A DNA stretch of 64,000 bases from Lindgomyces ingoldianus (lineage: Eukaryota > Ascomycota > Dothideomycetes > Pleosporales > Lindgomycetaceae). Below the pieces are notes generated by a model that worked only from the letters and a program-made list of their open reading frames with translations, was not told where the DNA came from and made no database searches. Shown in pieces: positions 44,196 to 56,245 of this stretch; within the stretch, counting starts at the first letter, position 1; each line of letters starts with the position of its first letter. The position numbers were made by a program, and so were the translations under genes. Location: positions 276,142 to 340,141 of the forward strand of contig NW_022985164.1 in NCBI RefSeq assembly GCF_010093535.1, given 5' to 3'.

Positions 44196-44572
44196 TGCAG
44201 CGGCGGCAATGCGTCTAGAATTTCTGGAGCTCAGGGAAAGGAAGGTCTCGGCATTTGCATCGAGCAGAGGGGTTGATGTGTGAGACCCAGAGATTCAAAA
44301 CGACGAAATGTTTTTAGCGAACGCCAAGATTTCGAGGTCCGTGTGTAATTAGATACTAAGCCAGAACCGTTCACTGACGGGATTATCCGCTCGCGCCAAG
44401 ACTCAAAGCTTTTGTTCGAGCTCCCGTTCGTCAAGGTCGAGTCTCTACACCTCCATTATTTGCGCTTCTACCAACACCTGATTGTCCAACCCTTCCCTCT
44501 TGATCGCACAAATACTCAGCAGCAGCAAACTACATCGATTCGCATATATCCTCCTTCCCACCCGGCACAAAG
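44196..44572. promoter_or_regulatory. Shared upstream region of TFIIIA-like gene and RPB6
   Basis: 377 bp between divergent starts of two transcription-machinery genes; it must contain both promoters. No specific site is identified. Confidence 0.5.
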
Positions 44573-45299
44573 ATGTCTGATTTTGGAGGGGACGATGATA
44601 TGGGGGACGCCGGAAACTATGAGTGCGTAGAATACTTTTGAGACCCTATTCTATCCTGCGACCCTATATCATCCTTAAAAATAGATGCCAGCTATTCTCC
44701 CTTCACAAAGAAGCTAACCAAAGCTCGCGGCAGGGAGGCCATGGACTACGAAGATGAGGCAGTGGAGCCTGACATCTACGACGAAGACGACCAGCAGCAC
44801 CAAGACCCACATGCCGCAGATGAACCAGATGCTGTAGAGCACAATCAGGAAAACAATGTCGTGGTCTCTGGGGACCCAGGCGCTGCAGCTGCGGCAGCCA
44901 AGTCCGAACAAATGAACACGGTCAAGAGCATGAAGGACAAGAAGGTGCCCAACGAAAAACGTACCACGACGCCATACATGACCAAATACGAACGCGCGCG
45001 CGTTCTGGGCACAAGGGCATTGCAGATTAGGTGCGTCGCATCACTGCTTTCACGCAAAACTTTGAAAAACTAGACATGGCAGCTGATAACTATCGTAGTG
45101 GGAATGCTCCTGTCTTGATTGACGTGGAAGGTATGACAGATCCTCTACAAATTGCTATCAAGGAGCTGCGAGAAAAGAAGATTCCCCTGGTCGTGCGGAG
45201 ATTTCTTCCTGATGGATGGCAAGTCTGGCTCTATCGCCCGTCAACTACGCGCTAATAAGCTGCAGGTACGAGGATTGGAGTTGCGAAGAGTTGCTGTGA
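44573..45299 (+). CDS. RPB6: RNA polymerase I, II and III shared subunit RPB6 (ABC23)
   Basis: Four exons (44573-44622, 44734-45030, 45099-45218, 45266-45299), 166 residues. The acidic N-terminus ([17 protein letters not shown]) is followed by the conserved core: [59 protein letters not shown] and the C-terminal [10 protein letters not shown]. The last intron begins with GC rather than GT (45219-45265, GCAAGT...CTGCAG, GCTAATAA branch site); only this choice restores the invariant ending. Residue 117 is Gly where other RPB6 proteins usually have Met (QISGNAP). Essential clamp-associated subunit common to the three nuclear polymerases. Confidence 0.93.
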
Positions 45300-45693
45300 G
45301 AGAGATGGTGTAATTTTGCATTTGAATTGGAGTTTTTGGGGCGGTAAAAGGTGGCATACCAGGCGACTAGGAGTCTTTAAAGCGCTATCCACCAGCATCT
45401 TATTCCCCGAATCAATCCCGAAACAGCACATTTTCTCCGATGTAAAGTGCCTGTGAAGCGGATCCGATGTCCCAAGCTTGATCTCGCCGGAATACTTACC
45501 TCATTTGAGGCAAAGGTGGGGCAGAGGGGAAGCTGAAAATGCCCCGCATTCACCAGCATGAGAATTAACGTCACTCAGGACATAGGTGTCATAACTATTG
45601 CGACGGAAACTGCACATAGTCCTGTGCACCTCGCATCCTCCCCTAGCCTCTGACGAACTTTTCCATCGCGAGATTCTGCATTCTGCGCCCATT
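45300..45693. other. Intergenic
   Basis: 394 bp between RPB6 and S-formylglutathione hydrolase, same strand. Holds the RPB6 terminator and the next promoter. No gene is supported. Confidence 0.5.
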
Positions 45694-46720
45694 ATGTCTG
45701 TCGAGACAACAGCTACCATCGCCTCATTCGGCGGCAAGCTGCTGAAGCTTAAGCACAAAGCCTCCACTACGAATTGCGATATGGCATTCAACCTCTACCT
45801 CCCTCCTCAAGCCCTGAAATCCGGCGCAAAAGTTCCTGTCCTCTTCTACCTCTCTGGCCTTACGTGTACTGGTGACAATTGCTCCGAGAAAGGGTTCTTC
45901 CAACACGGCGCAAGTCAGAAGGGCATTGCTGTAGTGTATCCAGACACTAGCCCAAGTATGCTATTCTTGCTTAGCGTTTGGGTATCTCGCTGACTCGAGT
46001 GTTCAATCCAGGAGGACTGCAGATTCAAGGCGAAGACGACGCCTACGACTTCGGTTCCGGTGCCGGTTTTTATGTCGATGCCACGAAAGAGCCGTGGACA
46101 AAAGGATACAACATGTACAGCTACATCACCAAGGAACTGCCCGAAACGCTATTCTCCTCGTTCAAGGAGCTCGATTCGAGTAGAGTGAGCATCACGGGCC
46201 ATAGCATGGGTGGTCACGGAGCATTGACGCTCGTTAGTTTACCTAGACAGGTACAAATGGAAAATGCTGACAAGACTCTCGCAGTTCCTCAAGAACCCTG
46301 GGAAGTACAAATCGGTGTCAGCCTTCGCACCAATCGCGAACCCTATCAATTGCCCATGGGGCCAGAAGGCGTTCAAGGGGTACTTTGGAGAGACTGAGCA
46401 GGCGCAGTGGATAGAGCACGACGCAACGGAGCTGGTCAAGCAGTGGAAAGGGCCACTGGAAATGCTCATTGATGTCGTATGTATCCATCACTAAGGAATG
46501 GGCTTGAGTAGTGCCTGTTGACGCGATACAGGGCACCGGAGACAACTTTTACAAGCAGGGACAGCTGCTTCCAGAAAACTTCATGAAGGCCGCTAAAGAG
46601 GCTGGGAACGACAAAGGCATCAACCTCCGTATGCAACTAGACTACGATCATAGTTACTACTTCATGGCTTCATTCGCAGACGAGCATGTTGGCTACCATG
46701 CGAAGCACTTGGGGGTATAG
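45694..46720 (+). CDS. S-formylglutathione hydrolase (esterase D family)
   Basis: Four exons (45694-45955, 46012-46232, 46285-46476, 46532-46720), 287 residues, full length for the family. Alpha/beta hydrolase motifs: [20 protein letters not shown], the nucleophile Ser in [12 protein letters not shown], the Asp region around MLIDVGTGDNFY (the third intron falls within this motif), and His in [12 protein letters not shown]. It hydrolyses S-formylglutathione to formate and glutathione in cytosolic formaldehyde detoxification. The start [15 protein letters not shown] fits homologues; an in-frame upstream Met at 45598 is less likely. All three introns are GT...AG, 52-56 nt. Confidence 0.92.
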
Positions 46721-47521
46721 TAAGTATACGATTGACGGTGGTCATTGGTGGATGGTCAACTCACTGCTACAGAAGCGGCTCGACTTCGAAAGAGAAACTC
46801 TAGACCCTCGCTTGCTGTCAGCCGGGTGTGGAGCGGAGCATTGCTTGTCTTTGCGATGCAGGGCAATTTCGAACGATGCTCAGGGCCTCAATGTAGCGAG
46901 ACGAGGGCTTGCAGGTGAAAACGGCCAAATGCATTGTAGTGACCTATCTTTGGGTCGAAATGAACCCTTCGAGTGTTGACAATTAAGATGAAATGCAGCA
47001 ATGTCGCTTGCAAATTCCAGGCGTGCAATTTAAGATCCTAACAGGGTTCTGAAAGGCTCAAAACAACATACCGCCTCGGTAGAACAGTCTGTGCAGGAGG
47101 CACGTGTGGTGTGATTTATTGCTAGGCAGAACATCCCACTTCGGCACGCCAAGCCGTGGGCCGAATCATCGCCGTGAATCTGCAATCGGAACAACACACA
47201 CGCCAAAGAATTGTGTCACGTTCGCGACTGTCCACCACTCCGTGACGTCCAAACACCACCTTTCACCCCCCTTCACCTGCCTGTACCGGCTCCTCGCATC
47301 CCCGCGTAGGTTCACCTTCGCTGCCCCGCCGCTTTTTCACCGCTATAACGCTCCCATGATGCAGCACCCTCTCTGCCCAATGATCCGGTAGCATAACGCC
47401 CAACTTCACTCCTCCACTCCTCCGCGAGAATCTCGGCCGGTCCTGCTCATGACCAACCTCCGGAGAAACTTCGCTTGAAATTTGATCCACAACTTGTCCC
47501 TCATCTGAGACGGTGGTGGAT
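46721..47521. other. Intergenic, promoter of exportin-T
   Basis: 801 bp between same-strand genes. Pyrimidine-rich towards the exportin-T start. Frames of about 95 codons here lack recognisable content. Confidence 0.5.
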
Positions 47522-50500
47522 ATGGAGGCCCAGGTTCGTTTTCTAGTCCTCGCTCAGTCATGTTTGCACTGTCGGCAATCCAATGCTAACCCTGTATCCC
47601 CCTCAACAGCTCGAAAATGCCATCGATATAGCCTCGAGCCCCACCTCCAGCCAGGCGTTGCGTGGCCAAGCTATCGATTTCCTCACCCAGTTGCGGACCG
47701 AAGGCTCTGCCTGGCAGGCTGGCCTGGTGCTGTTCACGCGAGACCCCCGACCATCCGAAGTCATACGGCATACTTCGCTCGACCTCGTGAACAATGCCGT
47801 CCAGGAACACCATCTGGACCCTCAGAGTCTGGCTTACATCAAGGACACTCTGATGGCCTATATCCGTCAGAGATACGCTTCAGCAAATGACAATGCACCC
47901 GACACCACCCATATCCAAAACAAACTCATGCAGACCATAACCTATCTTTTTATAGCACTATACCCAGCCACTTGGCTAACCTTCTTTGACGATTTCCGCG
48001 CCATAGCCGGCAACGGGACGGCCATCGGCAATGTGAATGTGTCCGGAACCATTCTTTACCTTCGTATGCTAGGTCAGGTGCATGACGAAATTGCCGATGT
48101 GCTGGTTGTTAGGTCCGAAGACGAGAAGAAGCGGAATGCCGAGTTGAAAGACTTAATCCGTGTGCGGGATGCCCAGAAGATTTCATTATCGTGGCAAGAG
48201 ATCCTCGCCAAGTGGAGGGATATTGACCTGATGGTCGTCGAGATGTGCCTCAAGACCGTAGGCCGCTGGATCAGTTGGATCGATATTTCCCTTGTCGTTA
48301 ACGAGGCAATGATCACGACCTTCCTCCAGATGGCGGGGCAACAGGGTATCTCCGACCCGGAGAGCTCGGAGGGCAGGGTTCGTGATACTGCTATTGACGC
48401 CTTCTCCGAGATTGTTGGCAAGAAAATGGGCCCGGCTGAAAAGATCGAGCTGATTTTGTTTCTCAACCTTAGCAACGTTGTGGGACAGCTCATCGGCAGC
48501 CCCGCTTTGTCTGACTTGCAAAACACGCCAGAATATGACAACGATCTCGCAGAGACGGTGGCGAAATTAGTAAACAACATCGTCTTCGATATTGTCAAAG
48601 TTCTAGACAACGAGTCGGTAGATGGTCAGACTCGCCAGCGCGCCGAGGAGCTCATCCAACAGTTCCACGCCTACCTCTTACGATTCTTTTCCGATCAATA
48701 TGACGAAGTGTGTTCGACCGTCATATCGTCCCTTACGGACCTTCTGACTTTTTTCCGTAAACTTAAGAAGAAGACTGGAGGATTACCAAGTCAATACGCT
48801 AACATGCTCCCCCCTATTTTAGAGGCCATCGTGAGCAAAATGAAGTATGATGAAACGGCATCATGGGGTGATGAGGGGGAGCAGACAGACGAGGCCGAAT
48901 TTCAAGATCTCCGAAAACGACTCCATGTCCTTCAGCAAACTGTTGCCGCTACTGATGAAGCTTTCTACATCGAAACTCTTAGTCGGGTGGTAAACGAGAC
49001 CTTCAGCCGGCTTTCATCAAATGATCAAACGTTGAATTGGCGGGACCTTGACCTTGCCCTCTATGAGATGTATTTGTTTGGGGAACTGGCAATGAGAAAT
49101 CAAGGACTATACGCGAAGCGTGAGCCTTCTTCTGTCGCGGCTCAGCAACTTGTTGGAATGATGTCGAGCATGGTTGAGTCTGGTTTGTACATCCATGGCA
49201 CCTCCTCAACGCACACTGACCATGTCTAGAGCTAGCAAGATTTCCACATCCATCGGTACAGTTGCAGTATATGGAAATCTGTGTTCGCTATTACCAGTTC
49301 TTCGAGCAGAACTCTCGGTTGATTCCGAAAGCGCTCGAGAACTTCGTTCGCCTGACCCACCACAATCATCTCAAGGTTCGGACGAGATCCTGGTACCTGT
49401 TCCTGCGGTTCGTAAAGCCACTTCGAGCACAGATTGGCAATGTATCTCAAGATCTTATTCAAGCAGTCGCTGACCTGCTTACGATTGAGGCCGTATTGCC
49501 TGACGATTCCGGGGACGACGACATGTCATCCGATGAGGATGATCAATCTGCGGATGCACTCTTCAACTCACAACTTTACTTGTTCGAAGTTGTTGGTTGT
49601 ATTTCTTCCTCTGCTACTGTATCCATCGAGAGCAAGAAGCTATACGCGCAGACGATCATGGCACCTCTGTTCGCAGACATGGAACAGACGCTTCCGCAGG
49701 CAAGAAATGGAGACGAACGAGCTGTCCTGCAAATTCATCATCTCATCATGGCACTAGGAACGCTCGCGCGGGGATACTCGGATTGGGTCCCATCGAACAC
49801 CACCGTGAACTCCCTTCCAGCCACAGATGTCTCCGATGAGTTCGTGAAGGCCGCGGAAGCTATACTCGTCGCCCTCAAATCCCTAAATTCCTCGATGTTG
49901 ATCCGCAATGCAGCACGATTTGCCTTCTCGCGCATGATCTCCGTGCTGGGATCCCGCTTACTTCAGCAGCTACCCTCGTGGATCGATGGACTCTTATCCA
50001 TGAGTTCGACGATGGACGAGATGGCCACTTTCTTGAAGGTTCTTGATCAAGTCATATACACATTCAAGGCCGAGATCGCTGGTGTTCTTGATACCCTGCT
50101 CACACCTTTGTTGCAGCGCATCTTCACCGCGTTGGCGACAACCCCTTCGGGCACAGATGATGAGATCCAATTGGCGGAACTTCGGCGAGAATACCTCAAC
50201 TTTATTCTCGTCCTTCTCAACCACGGTCTCGGATCTGTGCTTGTCAGTAATGGTAAGCCTTCTAACCCAGTTATTTCATGGTGAGACCCTTCCTAACTTC
50301 CAACAGCTAATCAATCCACCTTTGACACCATCATAACCTCACTCGACACCTTCGCCCGCGACAACAATGACTACCCCAACGCACGCCTCGCTCTCACGGT
50401 CCTCATTCGCATGACAGCCGTCTGGGGCGGGCCCGACAAAATCGGACCTACCACCAACTCGAACACTGCATCTCCAATGACAGCTCAAGCACCGCTCCCA

Positions 50501-50815
50501 GGATTCGACAGTTTTGTCGTCACCCGTTTTTCCCCTCTCGCGTGGTCAATCCCAGCCTCACCAGGATTCAATTCAAAAGACGCCCAGGCCAAACAGGTAA
50601 CTATGGAGGCTGCGGGCCTTCAGGCAGAGATCGTAAAGAAGATCGGCGAACCTTACGTGGAGCGGTTACGAGAGGAACTGAGGGGGATGGGTGCAGGCCA
50701 AGAGATGGTAGATCAGTATCTCGGGAAGCTTGCAGGGGCGCTGGAGACCCAGAAGAAGGAAAAGGATTGGAGGAATTTCTTTGTACAGTTTGTCGAATCG
50801 GCGAGAGGATCATGA
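47522..50815 (+). CDS. LOS1: Exportin-T, nuclear tRNA exporter (LOS1/Xpo-t)
   Basis: Four exons (47522-47533, 47610-49182, 49230-50252, 50307-50815), 1,038 residues. The first exon has only four codons (MEAQ) and joins to LENAIDIASSP. The protein is an all-helical HEAT-repeat karyopherin. Fungal LOS1 signatures include the N-terminal FTRDPRPSEVIRHTSLDLVN block, WRDIDLMVVEMCLKTVGRW, LPSQYANMLPPILEAIVSKMKYD and FPHPSVQLQYMEICVRYYQFF (across the second intron). The acidic insert DDSGDDDMSSDEDD near residue 620 is typical of the fungal proteins. It binds mature tRNA with Ran-GTP and carries it through the nuclear pore. Confidence 0.93.
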
Positions 50816-51215
50816 CAAGCATCAAGTGAGGTAAGGATTAGATTTTGATGCATAGGTGGCGATGGTTTGGTGGCTGGCTTCAGGGTGGGTTTGGGTCGGT
50901 AGCATGGAGGAGTTTGTACGGCACTGTTACAGAGCTACATAGCTGTTAGGGTTCTGCATCTGTGATGGGGATGGGTATAGCTGGGTCGCTAAATTAAAGT
51001 ATCGTGATATTAAGGCCAGGAAACATGTGAGATTGTAGGGGGCAATTCGGAACTTGGCATTATCATTCCAACAAGCGCTGAGTGCCGGCTCTCTAGCATT
51101 GTATAAACCCGCCCAGAACATCTATCCCAAAAGACCAACATGTAAGTTCCAGTAAGCCCCCACCCAACCAAAACATTTCGAATAACGCCGCCTAACCCCT
51201 ATTAACCCCTTGGTT
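50816..51215. other. Intergenic, convergent 3' regions
   Basis: 400 bp between the 3' ends of exportin-T and the proline-rich gene. No gene or repeat is supported. Confidence 0.5.
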
Positions 51216-53507
51216 CTACTGCAATCCCTCATCCCCCTCCAAGACAACACTCACAACTGTCCGGGGACTACCCATCTCCGCCCTCCTTCTCTCTTCCAAC
51301 ACCTCTACCTTCCTCCCAGGCACGCGTTCGAGGTCGGTTTTGCACCGTCCACAGATCCGCAGGTAGCACCATGTACACGCCCAGCGGTCGAGTTTGTCGA
51401 CGTGGTGACAGACTTGACAGCCCATGGGCGCAAAACGATTGGAAGAGATGTTGAAGTGCGCGTGGGAGTGATAGCAGTGGTAGTGGGAGCGGTTTAGGGG
51501 GGGTGCGGGGAGGTGCGAGGGGCGGATGTAGGGTGGTGGTGTTTTAGGGGAGGAGGAGGGGGAGGGGGCAGAAGGGTGTTGGGGGATTGAGGTTGTGCGT
51601 GTTGGAAAGGAGATAGATTTGGATGTGGGGTGTTGGGGTTGGGGTTGGGGTTGGGGTTGGGATTGAAGTTGCACTTGTGGTTGCGATTGCGACCGTGGAG
51701 CTGGTACTGTCTGCAACGGCGGTGAAATCGGTGACACTGATCTCGCATTCGCATTTGCCCCCGCTGCTGGATTCGGATTCGAGCGTGGCGCTATTGCAAC
51801 GGGCTCGAAACTAAACGGCCGTCGTCCTTCTCGCGGCGGAGAAATAGGGGATACGGGACTCTCGGGTCCAAAATCGGGGCGCTTGACTGGTTGGATGTGT
51901 TGCTCTTGTCGCTGCTGGTTCTGAACTTGGTTCGACGGTGGTGGACTCTGTTCTGCGGGTGGTGTTGGCGAGGGAGTTAGGGTGTTTACCACGTTTGGGT
52001 TTCGCGTGTTGTTAGAAGGGTTGGGGTTGGAGTTGTTGGAGGTGTTGAGAGGAGCCGGGTTGTTGAACTTGTTTGTTCCCTATGCGCAGCATCATCAGCA
52101 TCGAGTCTTAACCACGAAGTACCAGCGCCAGCGCTCGAATTCTTGTAGGGAGGGAACAATGGCCGGAATCTCGACTCGCGGTCCCGCAATCCCATAGATA
52201 TTGATTGGATAGCTGAGACGAGGAAGGATATAGGATTGCAGGTCTGGGAGCGGGAGAAACCGTTGCGGTTACGGTTGCAAGGAGGAGGGGAACGACGTAC
52301 TTTGAAGATGTCAAACCCTGTGCTGCTCTTGCCGCGGTGGTGATTGCTTGAACTAAGCGTGGGCTCGGCGTCTTGACTCTGCCTTGGCCGTGGTGATGGA
52401 CGAGCTGGGAGACCGACGAATGGCCTCGGGGCCTGCATCACGGATCGTGTGGCTGGCTCAGGCTCGTCTAATAGTGGAGACGGGGCTAGAGTAGTTGGGA
52501 TAGTGCTCAGTGCTGGTCGATCTCCAGAAACCGCTTTACGGGGTGAGAAATCTTCGTATGGATGGGTTTGCGAGGCTTCGGGAATAGGTTCTGGTTTTGT
52601 CGGCACTGGAGTTGTGTTGCTGGTGCTTTCGCTCTGGTTCTGCACAACTGCTGTCGGCGGTTTCGCTCCCATCTTTCTTCCCCGTGGTCCAGAAAGATCG
52701 GCGAGTGTTTGAAGCGGCTTGCGTTTAACAACCGGAAGTGGCTTTGATCCTTGTTGCTCCTGCAAACCATCGTTAGAAACTTTCGGCTGTGATATCCCCA
52801 TGCTGCTATCACTTCTACCCCAGCTTCTTCGCTTTGACTTTTCAGGTGGAGGTGGCGGAAGGTCAGGTAGCGGGCGTTCTTCTGAAGAGCGACGTGTTGT
52901 TGTGATCAATGTCGATGCTGTCGCCGGAGTGATTGGTCTGGAGGAAGCATTTGCATTCGGCCTCGGCGTAGAAGGGAGTGTTGCTGTAGAACCGTTGCTC
53001 GATAGGAGTCTGAGCGACGGTGGCTTCGAGCTTCGTGACATGGACCGCGATACAATTTTCGTGGGCGGTGAGGATGAAGATACAGAATCTTTTCGGCCTC
53101 CATTATAGTGGAGTGGGCTTCGGGGTTCGTCCACTTCATGGTGGTCAGTATTTGAATACTTGTAGTCGTACTGCACATTGTCTTGGCGGAAGGTTGTTGG
53201 GAATAGCAAGTTCATGACTCGACTCAACAAACTCCCCAAGACCATTTATTTAATAATGATTATACTCACCTCGCAATTGAAACTGCATCATTACAGGTGG
53301 AAGCGGCTTATCATCACCACCCAGCGGTGGTGGTGGGGGAAGTTCCTTTGTGAATGTCGGTACTGGCGAAAGTGCATACGGCGAGACATTTCCATTGCCT
53401 CCACCAAAAGAATTCCCATAATCGTTTAAAAGAGCGCTAATGACATCTTGTCGTCCTGAAGGAGCATTTGGGGCGAGCCCCGGCTGGTGTCTCATGACGG
53501 CTGTCAT
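51216..53507 (-). CDS. Proline/serine-rich protein with C-terminal Cys/His zinc-binding module
   Basis: Three exons (53507-53270, 53181-52301, 52079-51216), about 660 residues. The last intron (52080-52300) is long at 221 nt and is chosen because it restores frame (DIFK to GTNKFNN). The first intron acceptor is less certain. Nearly the whole protein is disordered: poly-Pro blocks (PPPPPLGG, LPDLPPPPPEK), SPISPP repeats and a QPQPQP tract. The last about 110 residues are ordered, with HYHCYHSHAHF, GCQVCHHVD, WACTWCYLRICGRC, which look like a treble-clef or RING-like zinc module. I recognise the module as recurring in filamentous ascomycetes but not by name. Proline-rich stretches suggest SH3/WW partners. 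Function unknown. Confidence 0.72.
51632..51661. repeat. TTGGGG simple repeat within coding sequence
   Basis: About five TTGGGG units on plus, encoding the QPQPQP tract of the minus-strand proline-rich protein. It resembles a telomere-type repeat by chance. Confidence 0.8.
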
Positions 53508-54822
53508 GTCGTAATAGCAAAAGAATGTCGACGTTTGCTGGCTAGAGAACGTGATTGGGGGCTGTAAAAAGAATGACGTTGAAAGGATAGGATCTGTACT
53601 ACAACAGAACAGCCGCAAGAAACAAAAAAGAAGGGTCTTGTTCGTACGACGCCAGCTGGCAAGGAAATATAGCAAGCAAGCAAGCAAAGAGAGAGTGGGC
53701 GGAAGAGAGCGGAAGGGATAATTATGGAGAAAGTGTCATCGCAGTTCAATTTGGAGGACAGAACTGGCTGTCTCAGACAAAAAGAGGGCCAGCTGGGATT
53801 AAGGCTGACGACCTTTGGATGCCCAGTCACGGGCCCATCAAACGCGTTGGTGTTTGGGATCCCGACAAGGTCTTCCTGCCTGTCACAGGTTGCTCCACTG
53901 AGCGACGAAGCCCATGCAAGGGCAGCCCGTGGACATTTGCTCTCTGGATATGATTAAGATAACAGGATGGTTATCGTTGCTCCACCGCGGAGCCCTTTTC
54001 CCACAACAGCCAGAGTGTTAAACGGTTAGCAGCATGCTGGGCGAATTATAATTCAATAATAGCAGAACGCCGCTGTGAGCTGTTGGAAACGGGCGAAGGG
54101 CAGATGTGGAGGCACAGAAATCTGACGTTCAGGGGGTCGAGCTTCAACAAGCCGAACGCCCCGTGCTGAAGATCAGACACCCACGTGATGAGTACGTGTT
54201 TCAGGGGCACGTATTCGGTCGCCTCCAAAGCCCCTAACGATGATGCGCGTCGACCTGCGCAATCATGGCTTTGCACCTGGATCTCTTAAATATCCGAATC
54301 GCTGCATTGCACGCGCAGACGCAACAAGAAAAAGCATTTGTGCTACCGGTGTCTTTCCATTCCATAGTAAAGCCGTGTATTGCGATCGCGCGCAACAGGT
54401 AAAGTAGTCTATTATTGACAAAGAAAATATAAGGACCATCTGTGTGACCCCCGTTGCCGTGTCCCGTCCGCCATCCATCCAATTAGAAAATACATACAAA
54501 ATATTGTCCGATCCTGTTTGTCGTCGAAGAAATCCCAATATAGAGGCCAAAAATTCCTTCTTTCGAAAGGATGTTTCTCAAATATACCAAACGCCATGTT
54601 TCGGACGAAGCCGACCGTTCCTTTTAACAGACCGTTTCTCCGGTTGTTGTTCCTGTGGGGTATTTTCCCGATTCCCAACCAGCGTGTCCCTTGCTGCGGA
54701 ATCAAACAAAAGGAAAAGTGAAAGCAACCCAAGCGCCGTCGCTAATGACTCGACTGGTGATAGTCGATAAAAAGGTCGAGGGGGAGATGGTGGAAGTAAT
54801 TACATCAAAGCACGTCGTCCGT
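53508..54822. other. Intergenic
   Basis: About 1.3 kb between two minus-strand genes. It includes a short AAGC tetranucleotide run near 53669-53687 in the leader of the proline-rich gene. Overlapping short frames near 54234-54770 have no recognisable content. Confidence 0.5.
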
Positions 54823-56245
54823 TTAATTAAAAAAATAGAAGAGAATCATTATAAACAAGGTAATAGTCGGTGCGAATGTCGGGGCAGTTGCCGAGGCTGC
54901 TCCCTTGAGCGGGACTGCCGTTTTGTTTATGAACGTGGGACCGCAGGACAGGTCAATCTGCTGTGCGGCTGCGTTGTAGGTTTTGCTGATTGGCTGCGTG
55001 CTGTTCCCGGCGAAGTTTGAGAAAATGGCCATCGCGTTTTGTAGGCAGGTATTGCAAGTTGGTCGTGCGCCACCGGGCATGCTCACGCCGAGTGGAAGGT
55101 AGTAGGGATAAGAGTCCGTTGTAGCGGTTGTGTTGGTAACAGCGTTTGCGAAACCTGAATGCCAGCCAATTAGCAGGTGGGTATGTAATGGTTCACAGAC
55201 GTCCAACTTACAATATCTTCCATCGGTGTCTGTTAAGCAGCCTGCCTGGTACAGCGGATAGTACGCAACCAGCCCATTATATGCCTGCAACACCTGGGGA
55301 TTGTCGTTGGCGTAGTCAACGGCGCAGTTTGCATTGTCCCTGAGTTCTCTGGCCAGTGCATTCATATTGCCCAGGCATATTGTCGTATTGACATTACAGG
55401 TTGCCTCGAGGGTCTTGGTGATGCCAATGTAGGATTTCGAGGCATCAAAGAAGCCGCTGGAGGTCTGCCTTTGGTTAGTTTAAGGGGCAGTCGGGGTAAG
55501 CAGCCGAACATACCTGAAGCATTAAGGAAAATGGATGGCACGCATTGAAGGTAGAGTTGGTCAGTAGTCTACGGAACCAAGCAGCGCAAGGAGTGGTGAA
55601 GTTGTTCGATAGGGCTGTATCAAACGGCTGTGGGATGGAAAAGGCGGAGGGTGTTGCACTGGGATCCGTCTGGATGCCGGTGGTTTTTGAGGCTTGGGCG
55701 GAAGTTGTGGCATCGCTATCGCGGCGTTGCAGATGCATGAACATTGGCGGCGCTGGTGGCGGGCTGTTATCGAGGACGAGCAGTGAAGGTCCTTTCCACG
55801 CTGGGGTGAGCTCGTTGACGGGTACGGATATGGATGCTGATCGCCGCCGATCACCATGTGCCTCCTGAGCCGCTGCGGTTCCAAGCAGGGAAGAGAGGAC
55901 CACGAATATCACGACGAAGGACAGCAGTGCGGGCAGATATATCGATCTTCTCGAGGGCGCTGGATTTGTGATATAAGAGCGACGACGGCGGCGGCCGGTC
56001 CTCACGTTTTCGCCCTGCTCCCGCAAGTGGCAGGCTGCCGTGGCCGAATCGTCGGCTTCATAATGGTGAGACATGGCTCTCGGCTCCTGTTTCGCAACGC
56101 CTGTAACACCCGACCTCATGTTTCTCGACATGCTCCGCCATGGGATGCTGCTCCAGTTGGCGGTGCGTAACGGTTCCATTATTATTCTATAATTACTCGC
56201 CCGGGTACTCGCCGCACCTCCAGACCATGACCGTGCCGTGGACAA
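54823..56245 (-). CDS. DUF7729-type Cys-rich surface protein with C-terminal GPI-like tail
   Basis: Three exons (56245-55514, 55464-55212, 55154-54823), about 438 residues. Introns are 49 and 57 nt. The ectodomain shows paired-Cys motifs I recognise from this fungal family: TPCAAWFRRLLTNSTFNAC, SSGFFDASKSYIGITKTLEATC, NCAVDYANDNPQVLQAYNG, DSYPYYLPLGVSMPGG, CNTCLQNAMAIF, LSCGPTFIN. The hydrophobic C-terminus (ITLFIMILFYFF) fits a GPI signal. A hydrophobic segment at about residues 105-125 (YLPALLSFVVIFVVLSSLLG) precedes the ectodomain after a basic N-terminal tail. The start is uncertain: Met at 56245, 56179 or later are possible. Location at the plasma membrane or wall is likely; function unknown. 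Confidence 0.78.

Noticed and set aside
51632..51661. TTGGGG run as telomeric repeat
   Set aside because: It lies inside a coding exon, is short, and encodes a QP tract.
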